From CALGLS01 sp965222105 (GTDB lineage Bacteria > Bacteroidota > Bacteroidia > Chitinophagales > Saprospiraceae): DNA of 64,000 bases. Where the stretch lies: positions 248,001 through 312,000 of the forward strand of contig CBDCTQ010000062.1 of the NCBI GenBank assembly GCA_965222105.1. Reading direction: 5' to 3'. Positions 34,258 to 44,137 of the stretch are shown here, piece by piece; position 1 is the stretch's first letter, and each line of letters begins with the position of its first letter. A program made the translations under genes and the position numbers. The notes below the pieces were generated by a model, which saw nothing but the letters and a program-made list of their open reading frames with translations, searched no databases and was not told the DNA's origin.

Positions 34258-37113
34258 ATGCCAGCAACAAAAGATACAGCCACCCTCCGGAAAAAAGCTA
34301 AAAAAAGTCTCCGCCAATACATTGAGATCAAAGGAGCCAGGGGCAACAACCTTAAAAACATCGACCTGAAGATACCCAAAAACCAGTTGGTCGTCGTAAC
34401 AGGGGTTTCCGGGTCGGGCAAATCGTCCATCACCATGGACACTTTGTACGCCGAAGGCCAGCGGCGCTACGTCGAAAGCCTGTCTTCTTATGCCCGGCAG
34501 TTCCTCATGCGAATGAAAAAACCGGAGGTCGACTTCATCAACGGCATCTGCCCCGCCATAGCCATCGAACAAAAAGTAAGCACCCGCAACGCCCGATCCA
34601 CCGTCGGGTCGCTCACCGAGATCTACGACTACCTACGCCTCCTCTTCGCCCGCATTGGCAAGACCTACTCTCCCCTTTCGGGAAAACAGGTGAAACGACA
34701 TCAGGTCACCGACGTGGTCGACTTCATCCATTCCAAAAGAGAGGGCACCAAGATACAACTCTTCATTCCGCTACAGCGAAAATACGAACGCACCGTGGCG
34801 CAGGAGTTTCAATTGCTGGTGCAAAAAGGCTTTACCCGCGTCTGGTACAAAAACGAACTCCAGCACATCGAAGACCTCCTCGAAACCGGGCAGGCTTTCC
34901 TCTCCAAACCCATTCAAAAACTAAAAGAAGATGCCATTTTGGTATTGATCGATCGTTTCGCTGTCGCTAAAAACAATACGGAAAACCAGCAACGCATTGC
35001 TGACTCCGTACAGACGGCTTTTTACGAAAGTGAGGGCGACTGCATCGTCGACATCATCAGCAGCAAATCCAAAACCAAACATAAAGCCTTCAACAACCGG
35101 TTTGAACTCGACGGGATGACCTTCCTCGAACCCAGCCACCAACTCTTCAATTACAACAATCCCTACGGAGCCTGCCCCCAATGCGAAGGCTACGGACGGG
35201 TGATGGGCGTCGACGCCAACAAGGTAGTCCCCGACACTTCCAAGTCTGTCTACGAAGGAGCCATTGCCTGCTGGCGCGGCGAAAAATCGGGCAAATTCCT
35301 GACCCGCTTCCTCAAAAACGCCCACCATTTTGATTTTCCGGTACACCGGCCCTACCAACAACTCACCAAAGCCGAACGCCAACTCCTCTGGACCGGCAAC
35401 AAATACTTCTGGGGCATCGACGAATATTTTGACGAACTACAATCCAAAACCTACAAAATCCAAAACAGGGTACTCCTCGCTCGGTACCGAGGCCGCACCA
35501 CCTGCCCCATCTGCGACGGTGGCCGCCTTCGCACCGAGGCCTCCTACGTCAAAATAGCCGACCAATCCATTATGGAACTGGTTGAGATACCCGTAGATGA
35601 ATTGTTGGAATTTTTTAAGTCACTCAACCTAAGTGACTACGATGAAGCCATTGCCCGACGCATCATCCTTGAAGTGACCAACCGCCTGCGATTTATGTGC
35701 GACGTCGGCCTGGGATACCTCACCCTCAACCGCATCTCCTCCACCCTGAGCGGCGGCGAAACCCAACGCATCAACCTGACCCGCACCCTGGGCAGCAACC
35801 TCACCAGCTCGATGTACATCCTCGACGAACCCAGCGTGGGCCTCCACCCCAGAGACACCAGCCGACTGGTGGAAGTACTCAAATCATTGCGCGATCTGGG
35901 CAACACCGTCATCGTGGTAGAACATGAAGAAGACGTCATCAAAAACGCCGATTACCTCATCGACATGGGCCCTCAGGCGGGCATCCACGGTGGCGAAGTG
36001 GTCTACGCCGGACCCTTTAAAGACATTTACAAAAAAGCCGCTAAAAGCCTGACCACCCTGTACATGACGGAGCAAATGACCATCCCCGTACCCCAGCGCC
36101 GACGCTCTTTCACCCGGTCTATTTTCCTGAAAGGAGCCCAACAACACAACCTCAAAAACATCGACGTACAGTTTCCACTTAACACCCTGATCGTAGTGAG
36201 CGGTGTGTCGGGATCGGGAAAAACCACTTTGGTCAAGCAGATCCTCTACCCCGCTCTGCTGAAGTTTTTGGGTGAAAACTCCAAAACCCCTCCCGGCCTC
36301 CACCGCGAACTGACCGGCGACCTCAAACACATCACCCAGATTGAAATGGTCAACCAAAGCCCCATCGGCAAATCGTCGAGGTCCAACCCGGTCACCTACG
36401 TAAAAGCCTACGACACGATCCGCAAACTGATGTCGGAGCAACAACTGTCGCGCATACGTGGCTTCAAGCCGGGTCATTTTTCGTTCAACGTTGAAGGAGG
36501 TCGCTGCGAGGAGTGCAAAGGAGAAGGCGAACAGGTTGTGGAGATGCAATTCCTGGCCGATGTGCGCCTCGAATGCGAATCGTGCAAAGGGCAACGATTT
36601 CGGTCAGAAGTGTTGGAAGTCCGTTACAAAGAGAAAAACATTTTTGACATACTCAACCTGAGCATTGAAGAAGCGCTGGATTTTTTTGCCAACCAACGCG
36701 ACATCATTCAAAAAATACAACCCCTCTACGACGTAGGGCTGGGCTACGTCAAGCTGGGTCAGTCGTCGAGCACCTTGTCGGGAGGAGAAGCCCAGCGCGT
36801 CAAGCTGGCCTCCTTTCTGGGCAAAGACCGCAACACGGGCCGCATCCTCTTCATTTTTGATGAGCCGACCACCGGTCTGCATTTTCACGACATCCAAAAG
36901 CTGCTCGACGCCCTCAACGCACTGGTGGAAAAAGGACACACCGTATTGGTAGTAGAACACAATATGGAGGTCATCAAATCAGCGGATTGGTTGATCGACC
37001 TGGGGCCGGAAGGAGGCAAAACCGGAGGGCACCTCGTATATCAGGGCATACCCGAAGAGGCAGTGAAGGTCGTGGAGTCCTATACAGGACAATACCTAAA
37101 GGGAAAATTGTAG
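34258..37113 (+). CDS. uvrA: UvrA-type excinuclease ABC subunit A
   Basis: 951 residues. The two ABC ATPase modules are complete: Walker A motifs VVVTGVSGSGKSSITMDTLY and VVSGVSGSGKTTLVKQILYP, signature motifs STLSGGETQRINLTRTLGS and STLSGGEAQRVKLASFLG, and Walker B segments MYILDEPSVGLHPRDTSRL and LFIFDEPTTGLHFHD. The C-terminal zinc finger is intact (GRCEECKGEGE and ECESCKGQRF). In the N-terminal zinc site only the second CxxC (GACPQCEGYGR) is seen; where CPxC is usual the sequence reads FELDGMTFLEPS. It scans DNA for bulky lesions in nucleotide excision repair. It may be a second-type UvrA; a further copy could exist elsewhere. Confidence 0.93.
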   Translation: MPATKDTATLRKKAKKSLRQYIEIKGARGNNLKNIDLKIPKNQLVVVTGVSGSGKSSITMDTLYAEGQRRYVESLSSYARQFLMRMKKPEVDFINGICPAIAIEQKVSTRNARSTVGSLTEIYDYLRLLFARIGKTYSPLSGKQVKRHQVTDVVDFIHSKREGTKIQLFIPLQRKYERTVAQEFQLLVQKGFTRVWYKNELQHIEDLLETGQAFLSKPIQKLKEDAILVLIDRFAVAKNNTENQQRIADSVQTAFYESEGDCIVDIISSKSKTKHKAFNNRFELDGMTFLEPSHQLFNYNNPYGACPQCEGYGRVMGVDANKVVPDTSKSVYEGAIACWRGEKSGKFLTRFLKNAHHFDFPVHRPYQQLTKAERQLLWTGNKYFWGIDEYFDELQSKTYKIQNRVLLARYRGRTTCPICDGGRLRTEASYVKIADQSIMELVEIPVDELLEFFKSLNLSDYDEAIARRIILEVTNRLRFMCDVGLGYLTLNRISSTLSGGETQRINLTRTLGSNLTSSMYILDEPSVGLHPRDTSRLVEVLKSLRDLGNTVIVVEHEEDVIKNADYLIDMGPQAGIHGGEVVYAGPFKDIYKKAAKSLTTLYMTEQMTIPVPQRRRSFTRSIFLKGAQQHNLKNIDVQFPLNTLIVVSGVSGSGKTTLVKQILYPALLKFLGENSKTPPGLHRELTGDLKHITQIEMVNQSPIGKSSRSNPVTYVKAYDTIRKLMSEQQLSRIRGFKPGHFSFNVEGGRCEECKGEGEQVVEMQFLADVRLECESCKGQRFRSEVLEVRYKEKNIFDILNLSIEEALDFFANQRDIIQKIQPLYDVGLGYVKLGQSSSTLSGGEAQRVKLASFLGKDRNTGRILFIFDEPTTGLHFHDIQKLLDALNALVEKGHTVLVVEHNMEVIKSADWLIDLGPEGGKTGGHLVYQGIPEEAVKVVESYTGQYLKGKL

Positions 37114-37182
37114 AGGTGAATCTGGAATCGAAAAGAACAACTAACTAAAAAATTGGCAGTTCAATATTTATTCAAGTAGGAT

Positions 37183-37302
37183 ATGAAATATATTAAAATG
37201 AAATGTCTAATTTACGTATCGATTTTTTTATTTGGTTCATATTGTCTCAAAGGACAAGAATTGCTTATTAGACTGTACAATAAATCATTTTTCACTCTTT
37301 AA
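37183..37302 (+). pseudogene. Orphan signal peptide, probable remnant of a secreted-protein gene
   Basis: A 39-residue frame: a basic start (MKYIKMKC), hydrophobic core (LIYVSIFLFGSYC) and LKGQE, the shape of a signal peptide with cleavage near GQ-E. It stops after about 13 more residues. The stop overlaps the end of the minus-strand propeller gene. It looks like the 5' end of a gene whose body was lost, at the left edge of the AT-rich island. Confidence 0.45.
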
Positions 37303-38444
37303 TTTATTAGCACAGATCCTCCAGCAAGTACTCTTGTCTCATCACTCAGGCGATAAAAATAATTTCCTGGGGTAATTTCTGGTAGTAGATTAATTTCCAA
37401 TTTGTTATTGCCAATTGAAAATACTTCGTTCCAATTTTCATAGTAAATCACCTTGCCAGTTGCATCAATGAATTCCCAATTAATCGCATTTAGCGGTTCT
37501 TGTGTTGAAAATTCGAGAAACAATTTTTCAGAAGTTGGATTGGGGAAAACCTGAATATCTTCTAATACAACAGGTAGTTTTCCTTCAATGCTACTGATCA
37601 GGTCAAGGCCAGTAATTATGCGCAAAGAACCTGTCCCATAATCACTTACTAAAATACTATCTCCATTAGTTGTAGACAAAATTCCATTCGGGTTATTAAA
37701 CCGGGCAACCGATGCATCTCCGTCAACAGATCCTAAAGTGCTTCCTGCAACCAACACAAAATTTCCATCATAGTCCGTTCGATAAATTTTGTTTGAACTA
37801 AACATCGTGGCAAAAATGTAATCACCAAGGCATTCTATATATCCAATGCCTTGAGGCGTGGCTGAAATATTTACTACTAAAGACAAGCTCTCATCTGCTT
37901 CTACCTTGAAAATTCGATTGTCACTAAAGTTAGCTACGATCAATTCACCATTCTCATTATAATCCAGACCCACAGGATCATTTAATTGATTATCTGCAAT
38001 GTATGGAACGACTATACCATCAAGTGTTAATTTGCTGATACTATTATTAATGGGGGCTGAAAATAATAAAGTGTCTTCATTTAACTGTTGTATCAGTCCG
38101 GAAGGGTTAGCGAGCCCATCGATCAGAACTTCTTTTGTTCCTGACGGATCGACCTTCCAAATGGTGCCTTCCCCCCATCCTACAACATATAAATTTTGAT
38201 TATTATCAAATGCTAACCCATTCGGGTTTTGGATACCTGAAACAAAGGCGTTTACTGTACCGTCCGGATTTATTTTAAAAACTGAGTCTCCATTAAAATC
38301 TGACCCGTAAATAGCTCCGTTTGGGCCATATATTAAATCATCCGAAATATTTCCATCCATTAACCATGTACTTACTGTTTGGCTGGAAAGGGAATGTAAA
38401 CAAGAACAAAATAGTAAGGTGAAGAGGCAGAAGTGGTTTTTCAT
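37299..38444 (-). CDS. NHL-like beta-propeller protein with T9SS sorting domain
   Basis: 381 residues. The signal peptide (CLFTLLFCSCLHSLSSQ) is followed by NHL-type propeller blades: DLIYGPNGAIYGSDFNGDSV, NPNGLAFDNNQNLYVVGWGE, GLANPSGLIQQLNEDTLLFS, DPVGLDYNENGELIVANFSD, and NPNGILSTTNGDSILVSDYG. The last about 85 residues are a T9SS type A sorting domain (VFPNPTSEKLFLEFSTQEPL). It is secreted or surface-exposed. Base composition is clearly more AT-rich than in uvrA. It ends 28 bp after the esterase gene stops upstream of it, so the two may be co-transcribed. Confidence 0.85.
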   Translation of the reverse strand: MKNHFCLFTLLFCSCLHSLSSQTVSTWLMDGNISDDLIYGPNGAIYGSDFNGDSVFKINPDGTVNAFVSGIQNPNGLAFDNNQNLYVVGWGEGTIWKVDPSGTKEVLIDGLANPSGLIQQLNEDTLLFSAPINNSISKLTLDGIVVPYIADNQLNDPVGLDYNENGELIVANFSDNRIFKVEADESLSLVVNISATPQGIGYIECLGDYIFATMFSSNKIYRTDYDGNFVLVAGSTLGSVDGDASVARFNNPNGILSTTNGDSILVSDYGTGSLRIITGLDLISSIEGKLPVVLEDIQVFPNPTSEKLFLEFSTQEPLNAINWEFIDATGKVIYYENWNEVFSIGNNKLEINLLPEITPGNYFYRLSDETRVLAGGSVLIN

Positions 38445-38472
38445 ACTATTTTTTTTAGCTTTATTCAGTTAC

Positions 38473-39612
38473 TTATTTCTTCAAGACCTTATAATGATAG
38501 CTTCCAATTTCAAGAATATAAATACCCGCAGGAAAAGGCGACAAGTCCAATTCATATTGATTGAAATGAGTAGAATTCGTTAGAAGCGTTTCTCCTGAAA
38601 TCGATGTGAGTTGAAAATCAACTTTCTCTTTAATGCCTACTTCAATTTTTATTTTCGAAAAGGTCGGATTGGGGTAAATAGTGATTTTGGGTGTTTCCGA
38701 GTCTAAAGGTTCGATACTTGTTGCTTCTATTAAACCATTAATGTCATACCTTGAAAAGAATTTCCAAATCTCATCAGAAGCATTGATATCATGATTAGTT
38801 CCAGGTCCTGTAAAGACCGTTCCAGGCCAGGTATGCATACCACCTGTTATTTTAAAATGTTCTACAGTAGTTCCAACATCTCCTCCTTCAAATATAATAT
38901 GTTCAACCGTGCTCCCATCACCGGTGTTATTGTCAGGAATGACAATAGTTGTTGGATTCGTGTTCCCATTGTTATACCCTGTCCAATATTGTAAAAGATT
39001 ATCGATCGGCCAGCTCCAGGCGCCTCCATCGTATGAGATTACGCCATCGTTCGTACCATGTATTTGAAGAATTGGCGTAGGGTGGGTTGGATTACAGTTA
39101 TTGTAAATGAGGGGAGTCATGGAACCACCAACTGAAGCTACCGCAGCAAATTTATGACTTAATTGACAAGCTAAAAGAAAACTAAAAAAGCCGCCATTTG
39201 AAAACCCTGTAGAAAATACCCTTGTTAAATCAATATTATATTCGCTGGTCAATGAATCAAGAAGGGATTCCGTAAACCCTATATCATCTGCAGTGCTCCC
39301 TGTAGTCCAACCGCCGACACTCCAGTGCGTGTTCCCGTTGAATAAAGTACCCTGAGGATGAACAATAATAAACCCCTCTGTATCAGCAATAGTTCGAAAA
39401 TCTCCATACTGCATTTGATCATTGGCCGTAAAAGTATAGCCATGAAAATTAAATACTAACGGTACGGCTGAGTTACCTGTATAATTAGCCGGTACATAAA
39501 GAATATATTCCCTTTGAAGGTTATTGTGGAGAATTGTTCCATTTATGGTTTGTTGAGAAAAACTTGAAGTTGCTAATCCAAGAAAGGAAAAAAGAATGAT
39601 TAACTGTCGCAT
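38473..39612 (-). CDS. PHB-depolymerase/feruloyl-esterase-like secreted hydrolase with T9SS domain
   Basis: 379 residues. A signal peptide (QLIILFSFLGLATSSFSQ) precedes an alpha/beta-hydrolase of the LpqC/PHB depolymerase group. The oxyanion region is FNFHGYT, the nucleophile Ser138 in VFSTGFSNGGFFS, the acid in QIHGTNDGVISY, and the His in GGMHTWPG. HPQGTLFNGNTHWSVGGW is characteristic. The C-terminus carries a T9SS sorting domain (ITIYPNPTFSKIKIEVGI). It probably acts on ester bonds of polyester or feruloyl polysaccharides outside the cell. It is the first gene of a possible two-gene unit with 37299-38444. Confidence 0.87.
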   Translation of the reverse strand: MRQLIILFSFLGLATSSFSQQTINGTILHNNLQREYILYVPANYTGNSAVPLVFNFHGYTFTANDQMQYGDFRTIADTEGFIIVHPQGTLFNGNTHWSVGGWTTGSTADDIGFTESLLDSLTSEYNIDLTRVFSTGFSNGGFFSFLLACQLSHKFAAVASVGGSMTPLIYNNCNPTHPTPILQIHGTNDGVISYDGGAWSWPIDNLLQYWTGYNNGNTNPTTIVIPDNNTGDGSTVEHIIFEGGDVGTTVEHFKITGGMHTWPGTVFTGPGTNHDINASDEIWKFFSRYDINGLIEATSIEPLDSETPKITIYPNPTFSKIKIEVGIKEKVDFQLTSISGETLLTNSTHFNQYELDLSPFPAGIYILEIGSYHYKVLKK

Positions 39613-40004
39613 GTCAAAATATTTCTTTGAAGTGGCTAAGGGAATTTGTAAAGAATAACCTACTCATTTTACTCGCTCTTTTTCCTTTATGCTGCGTTAA
39701 AAATACTCGCCGTAGCTTAGGCTATGCCTGCGTTTTTTGCCTTGCCTAAAGAAAAAATAGCTTCGCAAAATCGGGTACCTTATTTATTACAAACTCCCTA
39801 AATAAAAAACGTTTCTTTATATTAATCGTTTCTACAAGCGGATTAGGTTGTATAAACCGGCATGTTAAATTGGATATTCTGGTATAACAACTTGTATAAA
39901 TCGGCTTTTTTTGTCTACATAGGTATAAATCCGATAAATTATTCATAAAAGTTGGCGATCTTTAACATCATCATTATGAATTATTTTTTTAAAATGATTG
40001 GGTT
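39613..40004. other. AT-rich intergenic region
   Basis: It contains a short repeat-like stretch (39691-39750) with gcgttaaaaatactcgccg and a facing ggctatgcctgcg, of the type often seen between genes in this phylum, and otherwise nothing I can name. Confidence 0.4.
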
Positions 40005-40871
40005 ATGGGTTTGAGCAAATACTTACCTGATGAGCAATTAAGCGAGTCGATTGAATATTTTTTCACGCTGGAACTTGAAAGAAAAAAAATATCGATAGAG
40101 CGAATTTTACCTGCAGTCTCTGATGCTTTTATTCTAAATTATGGATCACCTTTGTATGGGTATAGTGGACAAGCATTTTTCGAATTTCCAGCATTTTTCA
40201 TTCATAAAGCCGATAAAAACCCCCGTAACATCAAATTTAATCATCAGGTAAAAATGGCGGGCGCGGTGTTTAAAACAGGGATGATTTCAACATTTACAAA
40301 TATAGCTTTTGTAAATTCCTCTGAATTTTTAATTGACCCGGCCTTAATTTTTGGAAAAGAAATTAAGTGGTTATTTGAGGTTACTAAAGAGATAAAATCC
40401 CTGAGTGATAGCATAAAAATCGTTGAACAGTTCTTTATCAGAAAACATCAAAAGAACAGACCAGGATTAAGTCTTCTTAAAAAAGCGATACTTAAAATTA
40501 CAGCATCACATGGTAGAGTAAGCATTTCGAATGTATCAAAATCCACGAATCTCAACGATAGATATGTAAGAAAACTTTTTTCGACTTATGTAGGAATAAA
40601 TCCTAAGCGCTTTGGTGAAATCATCCGAATTCGAAAAGCGTTAACGCTCATACTTTATGAAAAATATTCTATTTCTGAGGCCGCTTTTTTTCTCGAATAT
40701 CACGATTTGGCTCATTTCAGTCATTCTTTCAAAAGAGTTATAGGGGCATCACCCAAACACTATTTTTCTGAAAAAAATGAAATAAATCATCTTTTTTTAA
40801 CACCCAACCTGCATGAAGAAGAAAAACGGGAAAGTGACTTTAGATTATGGCTGAAGGAAATGTTCTTTTAA
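40005..40871 (+). CDS. AraC-family transcriptional regulator
   Basis: 288 residues. The N-terminal sensor part (PDEQLSESIEYFFTLELERK, then LPAVSDAFILNYGSPLYGYS) resembles the DUF6597-type ligand domain of AraC regulators. The C-terminal double HTH is clear: VSISNVSKSTNLNDRYVRKL, FSTYVGINPKRFGEIIRIRK and a second, SISEAAFFLEYHDLAHFSHS followed by FKRVIGASPKHYF. Very AT-rich. The target may be the neighbouring secreted hydrolases, which is inference from position only. It is a single gene in the island. Confidence 0.9.
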   Translation: MGLSKYLPDEQLSESIEYFFTLELERKKISIERILPAVSDAFILNYGSPLYGYSGQAFFEFPAFFIHKADKNPRNIKFNHQVKMAGAVFKTGMISTFTNIAFVNSSEFLIDPALIFGKEIKWLFEVTKEIKSLSDSIKIVEQFFIRKHQKNRPGLSLLKKAILKITASHGRVSISNVSKSTNLNDRYVRKLFSTYVGINPKRFGEIIRIRKALTLILYEKYSISEAAFFLEYHDLAHFSHSFKRVIGASPKHYFSEKNEINHLFLTPNLHEEEKRESDFRLWLKEMFF

Positions 40872-40945
40872 AAAAAGGAATACAAGGAGTCGGTTTAGAA
40901 GAATTAAATCTTTATAAGTAATTTTATAAAAACCGAAATCGTATA

Positions 40946-41236
40946 TTGATTATCAGAGAATTAACAACTAAAAACATAGATTCCATTTATCTAGTTAAGG
41001 AAAAAATTGTTAATCAGATTTCGAAATTCTGTTCAAAAGTTGAAATCAAAAATTACGATCAAGGCAAGAAAAGAATATTTTGGTTTTTTGAATCAAAAAC
41101 ATCTAGGCGACCAATATTGATATTTGAAAACAATTATGAATATGAAAATTATTTTCAAATTGGATTTTACGATAATAGTAAATTTGAAGAAGATATACAG
41201 AAGCTAAGTAGTATCTGGCCGGAATCTCGCAACTAA
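40946..41236 (+). CDS. Small hypothetical protein, possibly fragmentary
   Basis: 96 residues with a TTG start, because no ATG lies in the open frame, which begins just after a stop at 40919-40921. The sequence is well mixed (VKEKIVNQISKFCSKVEIKN, FWFFESKTSRRPILIFENN) and looks protein-like, but I recognise no family. The missing ATG and the position beside an insertion element suggest that the 5' end could have been lost. Confidence 0.4.
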   Translation: MIIRELTTKNIDSIYLVKEKIVNQISKFCSKVEIKNYDQGKKRIFWFFESKTSRRPILIFENNYEYENYFQIGFYDNSKFEEDIQKLSSIWPESRN

Positions 41237-41374
41237 TTGATAGTCAGTCAAATAAAGTGCTAAAAATGCTATGAAAATTGAATTATATTTTCTAAATTTA
41301 TGCGTAATAATTTGGCAGTCAGATACATATGAATTTTAGTAAATTATTTTTTCGAGAGATTTCAACTAATAAAG

Positions 41375-42461
41375 ATGAGAAAACGATTTGAACAGCAATT
41401 AGAAGTGAATTCACTGAGCATAGCAGATGTGGTGCTCAATTCCAGGAGCCGACATGAACTTCCTCAGTTGTTGGCCGGGTTGCAGTACATATTCGTAACA
41501 CCGGAATTGAATGAAGGTGTATTTAAAGTGTTAGAAGATGAGATATTAAAAGGCAAAAAAGCGACGGGCCGGGAAGGAATGCCGCTGTGGGAGATATTAG
41601 TGTTAGGAAGCGTGCGTCACACGTTGAATTGTGATTACGATGAACTATTGGATTTGGCGAATCATCATCAGGCGGTTCGTGGCATAATGGGCGTACACAA
41701 GGAAACATCCGATTGGTTAGAAAAAAAAGTATTCGCACTTCAAACGGTTAAAGACAATGTTAGGTTATTGAATGAAGAAGCGTTGAAAAAGATTAATGAG
41801 CTGGTAGTAAAACATGGACATAAGTTGTTAAAAAAAAGCGAAGAAGAAGGCGACCAGGGAGAGGAAATATCTTTGGAATTGAAGACGGATAGTTATGTTG
41901 TAGAGACAACGATTCATTTTCCGACAGATTTAAGACTGTTGTGGGATAGTCTTTATAAATGCCTGGATGTAATATTATTGTTGAGTAAGTTGGTTCCATT
42001 GATGGGTTGGGGAAAAATAAAGGTGTGGCATAAAAAAGCTAAGAAGTCGTATAGAAAGGCCTCGATCATACACCAAAAAAAGGGTCGTGACTATAAAGTA
42101 CGATTGTCAGATTCGACCCGAGCGTATTTGCGGATAGCAAGAGAGATAAGTGTGCGCATTGTTAGGACGCTTGGTGACTTAGAAGAGCATGGAGGTGGAA
42201 TAAAGGTGGAATTGTTGAAAATGAGCTTAAAAATGTACCATGACTACTTGTTGAAGTTTATAGATCAGGTAGAGCGCCGAATACTGAAGGGTGAGCAAAT
42301 TCCTCATTCGGAGAAAATATTTTCGATATTCGAGCCACATACAGAGTGGATAAGCAAGGGCAAGGCGGGACGCCCTGTAGAGTTGGGACATCGAGTGTTA
42401 CTGACAACGGATCAATATGGTTTTGCGGCAGATCATGAGGTGATGGTAAACAAAACGGATA
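41375..42461 (+). pseudogene. ISNCY-type transposase, 5' part, interrupted by an IS66 element
   Basis: Codes for the first 362 residues of a transposase: RHELPQLLAGLQYIFVTPEL, PLWEILVLGSVRHTLNCDYD, YDELLDLANHHQAVRGIMGV and VLLTTDQYGFAADHEVMVNK. The catalytic Asp is expected in LTTDQYG. The frame runs on to 42559 only through foreign sequence. Joined to 44138-44553 after removing the element and one target copy it gives 501 codons with no frame change (41375-42461 plus 44138-44553 = 1,503 nt). The host element ends are uncertain; GTCAGATAC at 41318-41326 and 44735-44743 could be a target duplication, but no inverted ends were found. Confidence 0.85.
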
Positions 42462-44129
42462 GTAAGCTCAAACTAAAATCAGAGGAAAGAGTAAAATTAA
42501 GAATAAAAAACAGAAAAAAAAAGGGCAAAAAAAGCTGGAAAATAGGCAAAAAAAGTTGAACGTTGCATATGGGATTAAAGTCAATAATACGATTAGCCTT
42601 ATCGTCTTTGTGGTCAATGCCGAAGAAAGAGCTAATAGGTGTAATTGATGTGTTAAGAAAGAAGTATCTGCTGTTAGAAAAAGAAAAGGCGAGTTTAGAA
42701 AAGGAGGTTGATCGACTAAAAACAGAGTTAGCTCGTCGTAAGGAATCAGAAGAGAAACAGAAGATAAGGGTTGTAAATGAGCAGGCGAACAAGCCGAGTT
42801 CAAAGCAGGCAGAATGGGAAGAAAAGGGGGTAGGAAATGATGGCAATGGAAAGAAGAAAGGTCGAGGCAAAAAAAGGAGGAAAGGATCTGGGAGCAAGCC
42901 AAAAAAGAAGATGATTACAAAGCGAGAGAAGACCAAATTGGATCGGTGTTATAAGTGCGGAAAAGATTTGAGTAAAAAAGGGGAGTTGAGTAGTCCAACA
43001 GTAAGAATAATAGAAGACATACCGGAAGTGCCTGTAAAGTTAGAAGTGATAGAGGTAGAGCAGCAAAAGAAGTATTGCGACAATTGCCAACAGGTAGTAA
43101 CAGCAAGTACAGAGTTTGCAGTACCAAGGATGAATGTAGGAATAAATACGACAATAACAATAGTATACCTATGGATTTTTGCCTGCATGTCGCTGTCAAG
43201 AATATCGGGTTACCTGAACGATTTTTTCAATCAGTCACTGAGTACGAGCGGGATTTCAAAACACTTGATAAGAATAAGCACGATCCTCAAACCGGTGTAC
43301 GACCAAATACTGGAAGAGGTAAGACAAAGTGAAATACTACATGGAGACGAAACAGGCTGGCGAGTCAACGGAATAAATTGGTGGTTATGGGTGGTAGGAA
43401 ATTTTCAATGGGCCTATTATTTGATAGATAAGTCAAGAGGCAAAGATGTAGTGCGGAAAATTCTGGGACAAGTGTTTGTAGGTGTATTAGTGGTAGACGG
43501 ATGGAGAGCTTACCTTTCAGTCATTTGTGAACAGCAAAGTTGTATGGCACATCTGTTAAGAAAAATAAGGAAACTATATGTGGCTTTCCCTCGCTTAAAA
43601 TCAGTAATGCGATTTTACATAACATTTAGAAAAATACTGCGAGACGGAGAAAAACTTCAATCTCAAAAAGAGCAATTAAGCGAAGTTGTTTTTGACAGGA
43701 AACTGCAGCGGCTACATCAAAGATTGGAGGGTTTACTGAACTGGAAAAACCCAAATGATATATTGAAAAGCATCATTAAAAAAGTTCGGAATCAGCAACC
43801 TCGAATATTGACTTTTGTCAAGCACCCTGGAGTACCCTGTCATAATAACTATGGGGAGTATCTCATCAGAATAGGAGTACTGAAAAGAAAGGTATCCTTT
43901 GGAAGTAAATCAGCCAAAGGTGCTCAGGCTTATGCTATATTGTTGTCCATTTACACCACCTGCAAGCTTAGAAAAATATCATTTCCACACTTTCTCAAGA
44001 TTAGTTTGAAGCACTATTCCAAATTTAGAAAACCACTACTCATTAAGGAATATGAACAATTGATGCAAAATTCATCGACTAAAGTCGCTGCTTAAATTGT
44101 TTCAACTTCTGAGAATAGTTTGAGCTTAC
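42462..44129 (+). mobile_element. IS66-family insertion sequence (single-ORF type)
   Basis: 1,668 bp with terminal inverted repeats GTAAGCTCAAACTA (left) and its complement (right, TAGTTTGAGCTTAC), then 5 more matching bases after a 3-bp gap. It is flanked by a perfect 8-bp duplication AACGGATA (42454-42461 and 44130-44137), the expected size for IS66. It carries only the large transposase gene, as in the ISBst12-like group, with no small accessory ORFs. It sits inside an ISNCY-type transposase gene. The intact TSD and ORF indicate a fairly recent insertion. Confidence 0.93.
42569..44095 (+). CDS. tnpC: IS66-family transposase
   Basis: 508 residues from the ATG at 42569 (a TTG two codons earlier is the alternative). 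The N-terminus is a leucine-zipper-like coiled coil (LRKKYLLLEKEKASLEKEVD) followed by a lysine-rich linker and a zinc-ribbon-like motif (CYKCGKDLSKKGE, then CDNCQQ). The DDE core is present: Asp in ILHGDETGWRVNG, Asp in VLVVDGWRAYLSV, Glu in NNYGEYLIRIGVLKRKVSFG. The C-terminal region ends with a basic stretch. It cuts and pastes the element at 42462-44129. Confidence 0.93.
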   Translation: MGLKSIIRLALSSLWSMPKKELIGVIDVLRKKYLLLEKEKASLEKEVDRLKTELARRKESEEKQKIRVVNEQANKPSSKQAEWEEKGVGNDGNGKKKGRGKKRRKGSGSKPKKKMITKREKTKLDRCYKCGKDLSKKGELSSPTVRIIEDIPEVPVKLEVIEVEQQKKYCDNCQQVVTASTEFAVPRMNVGINTTITIVYLWIFACMSLSRISGYLNDFFNQSLSTSGISKHLIRISTILKPVYDQILEEVRQSEILHGDETGWRVNGINWWLWVVGNFQWAYYLIDKSRGKDVVRKILGQVFVGVLVVDGWRAYLSVICEQQSCMAHLLRKIRKLYVAFPRLKSVMRFYITFRKILRDGEKLQSQKEQLSEVVFDRKLQRLHQRLEGLLNWKNPNDILKSIIKKVRNQQPRILTFVKHPGVPCHNNYGEYLIRIGVLKRKVSFGSKSAKGAQAYAILLSIYTTCKLRKISFPHFLKISLKHYSKFRKPLLIKEYEQLMQNSSTKVAA

Positions 44130-44137
44130 AACGGATA

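Noticed and set aside
39746..39946. Minus-strand frame of 66 residues in the AT-rich gap
   Set aside because: No convincing protein pattern or neighbour.
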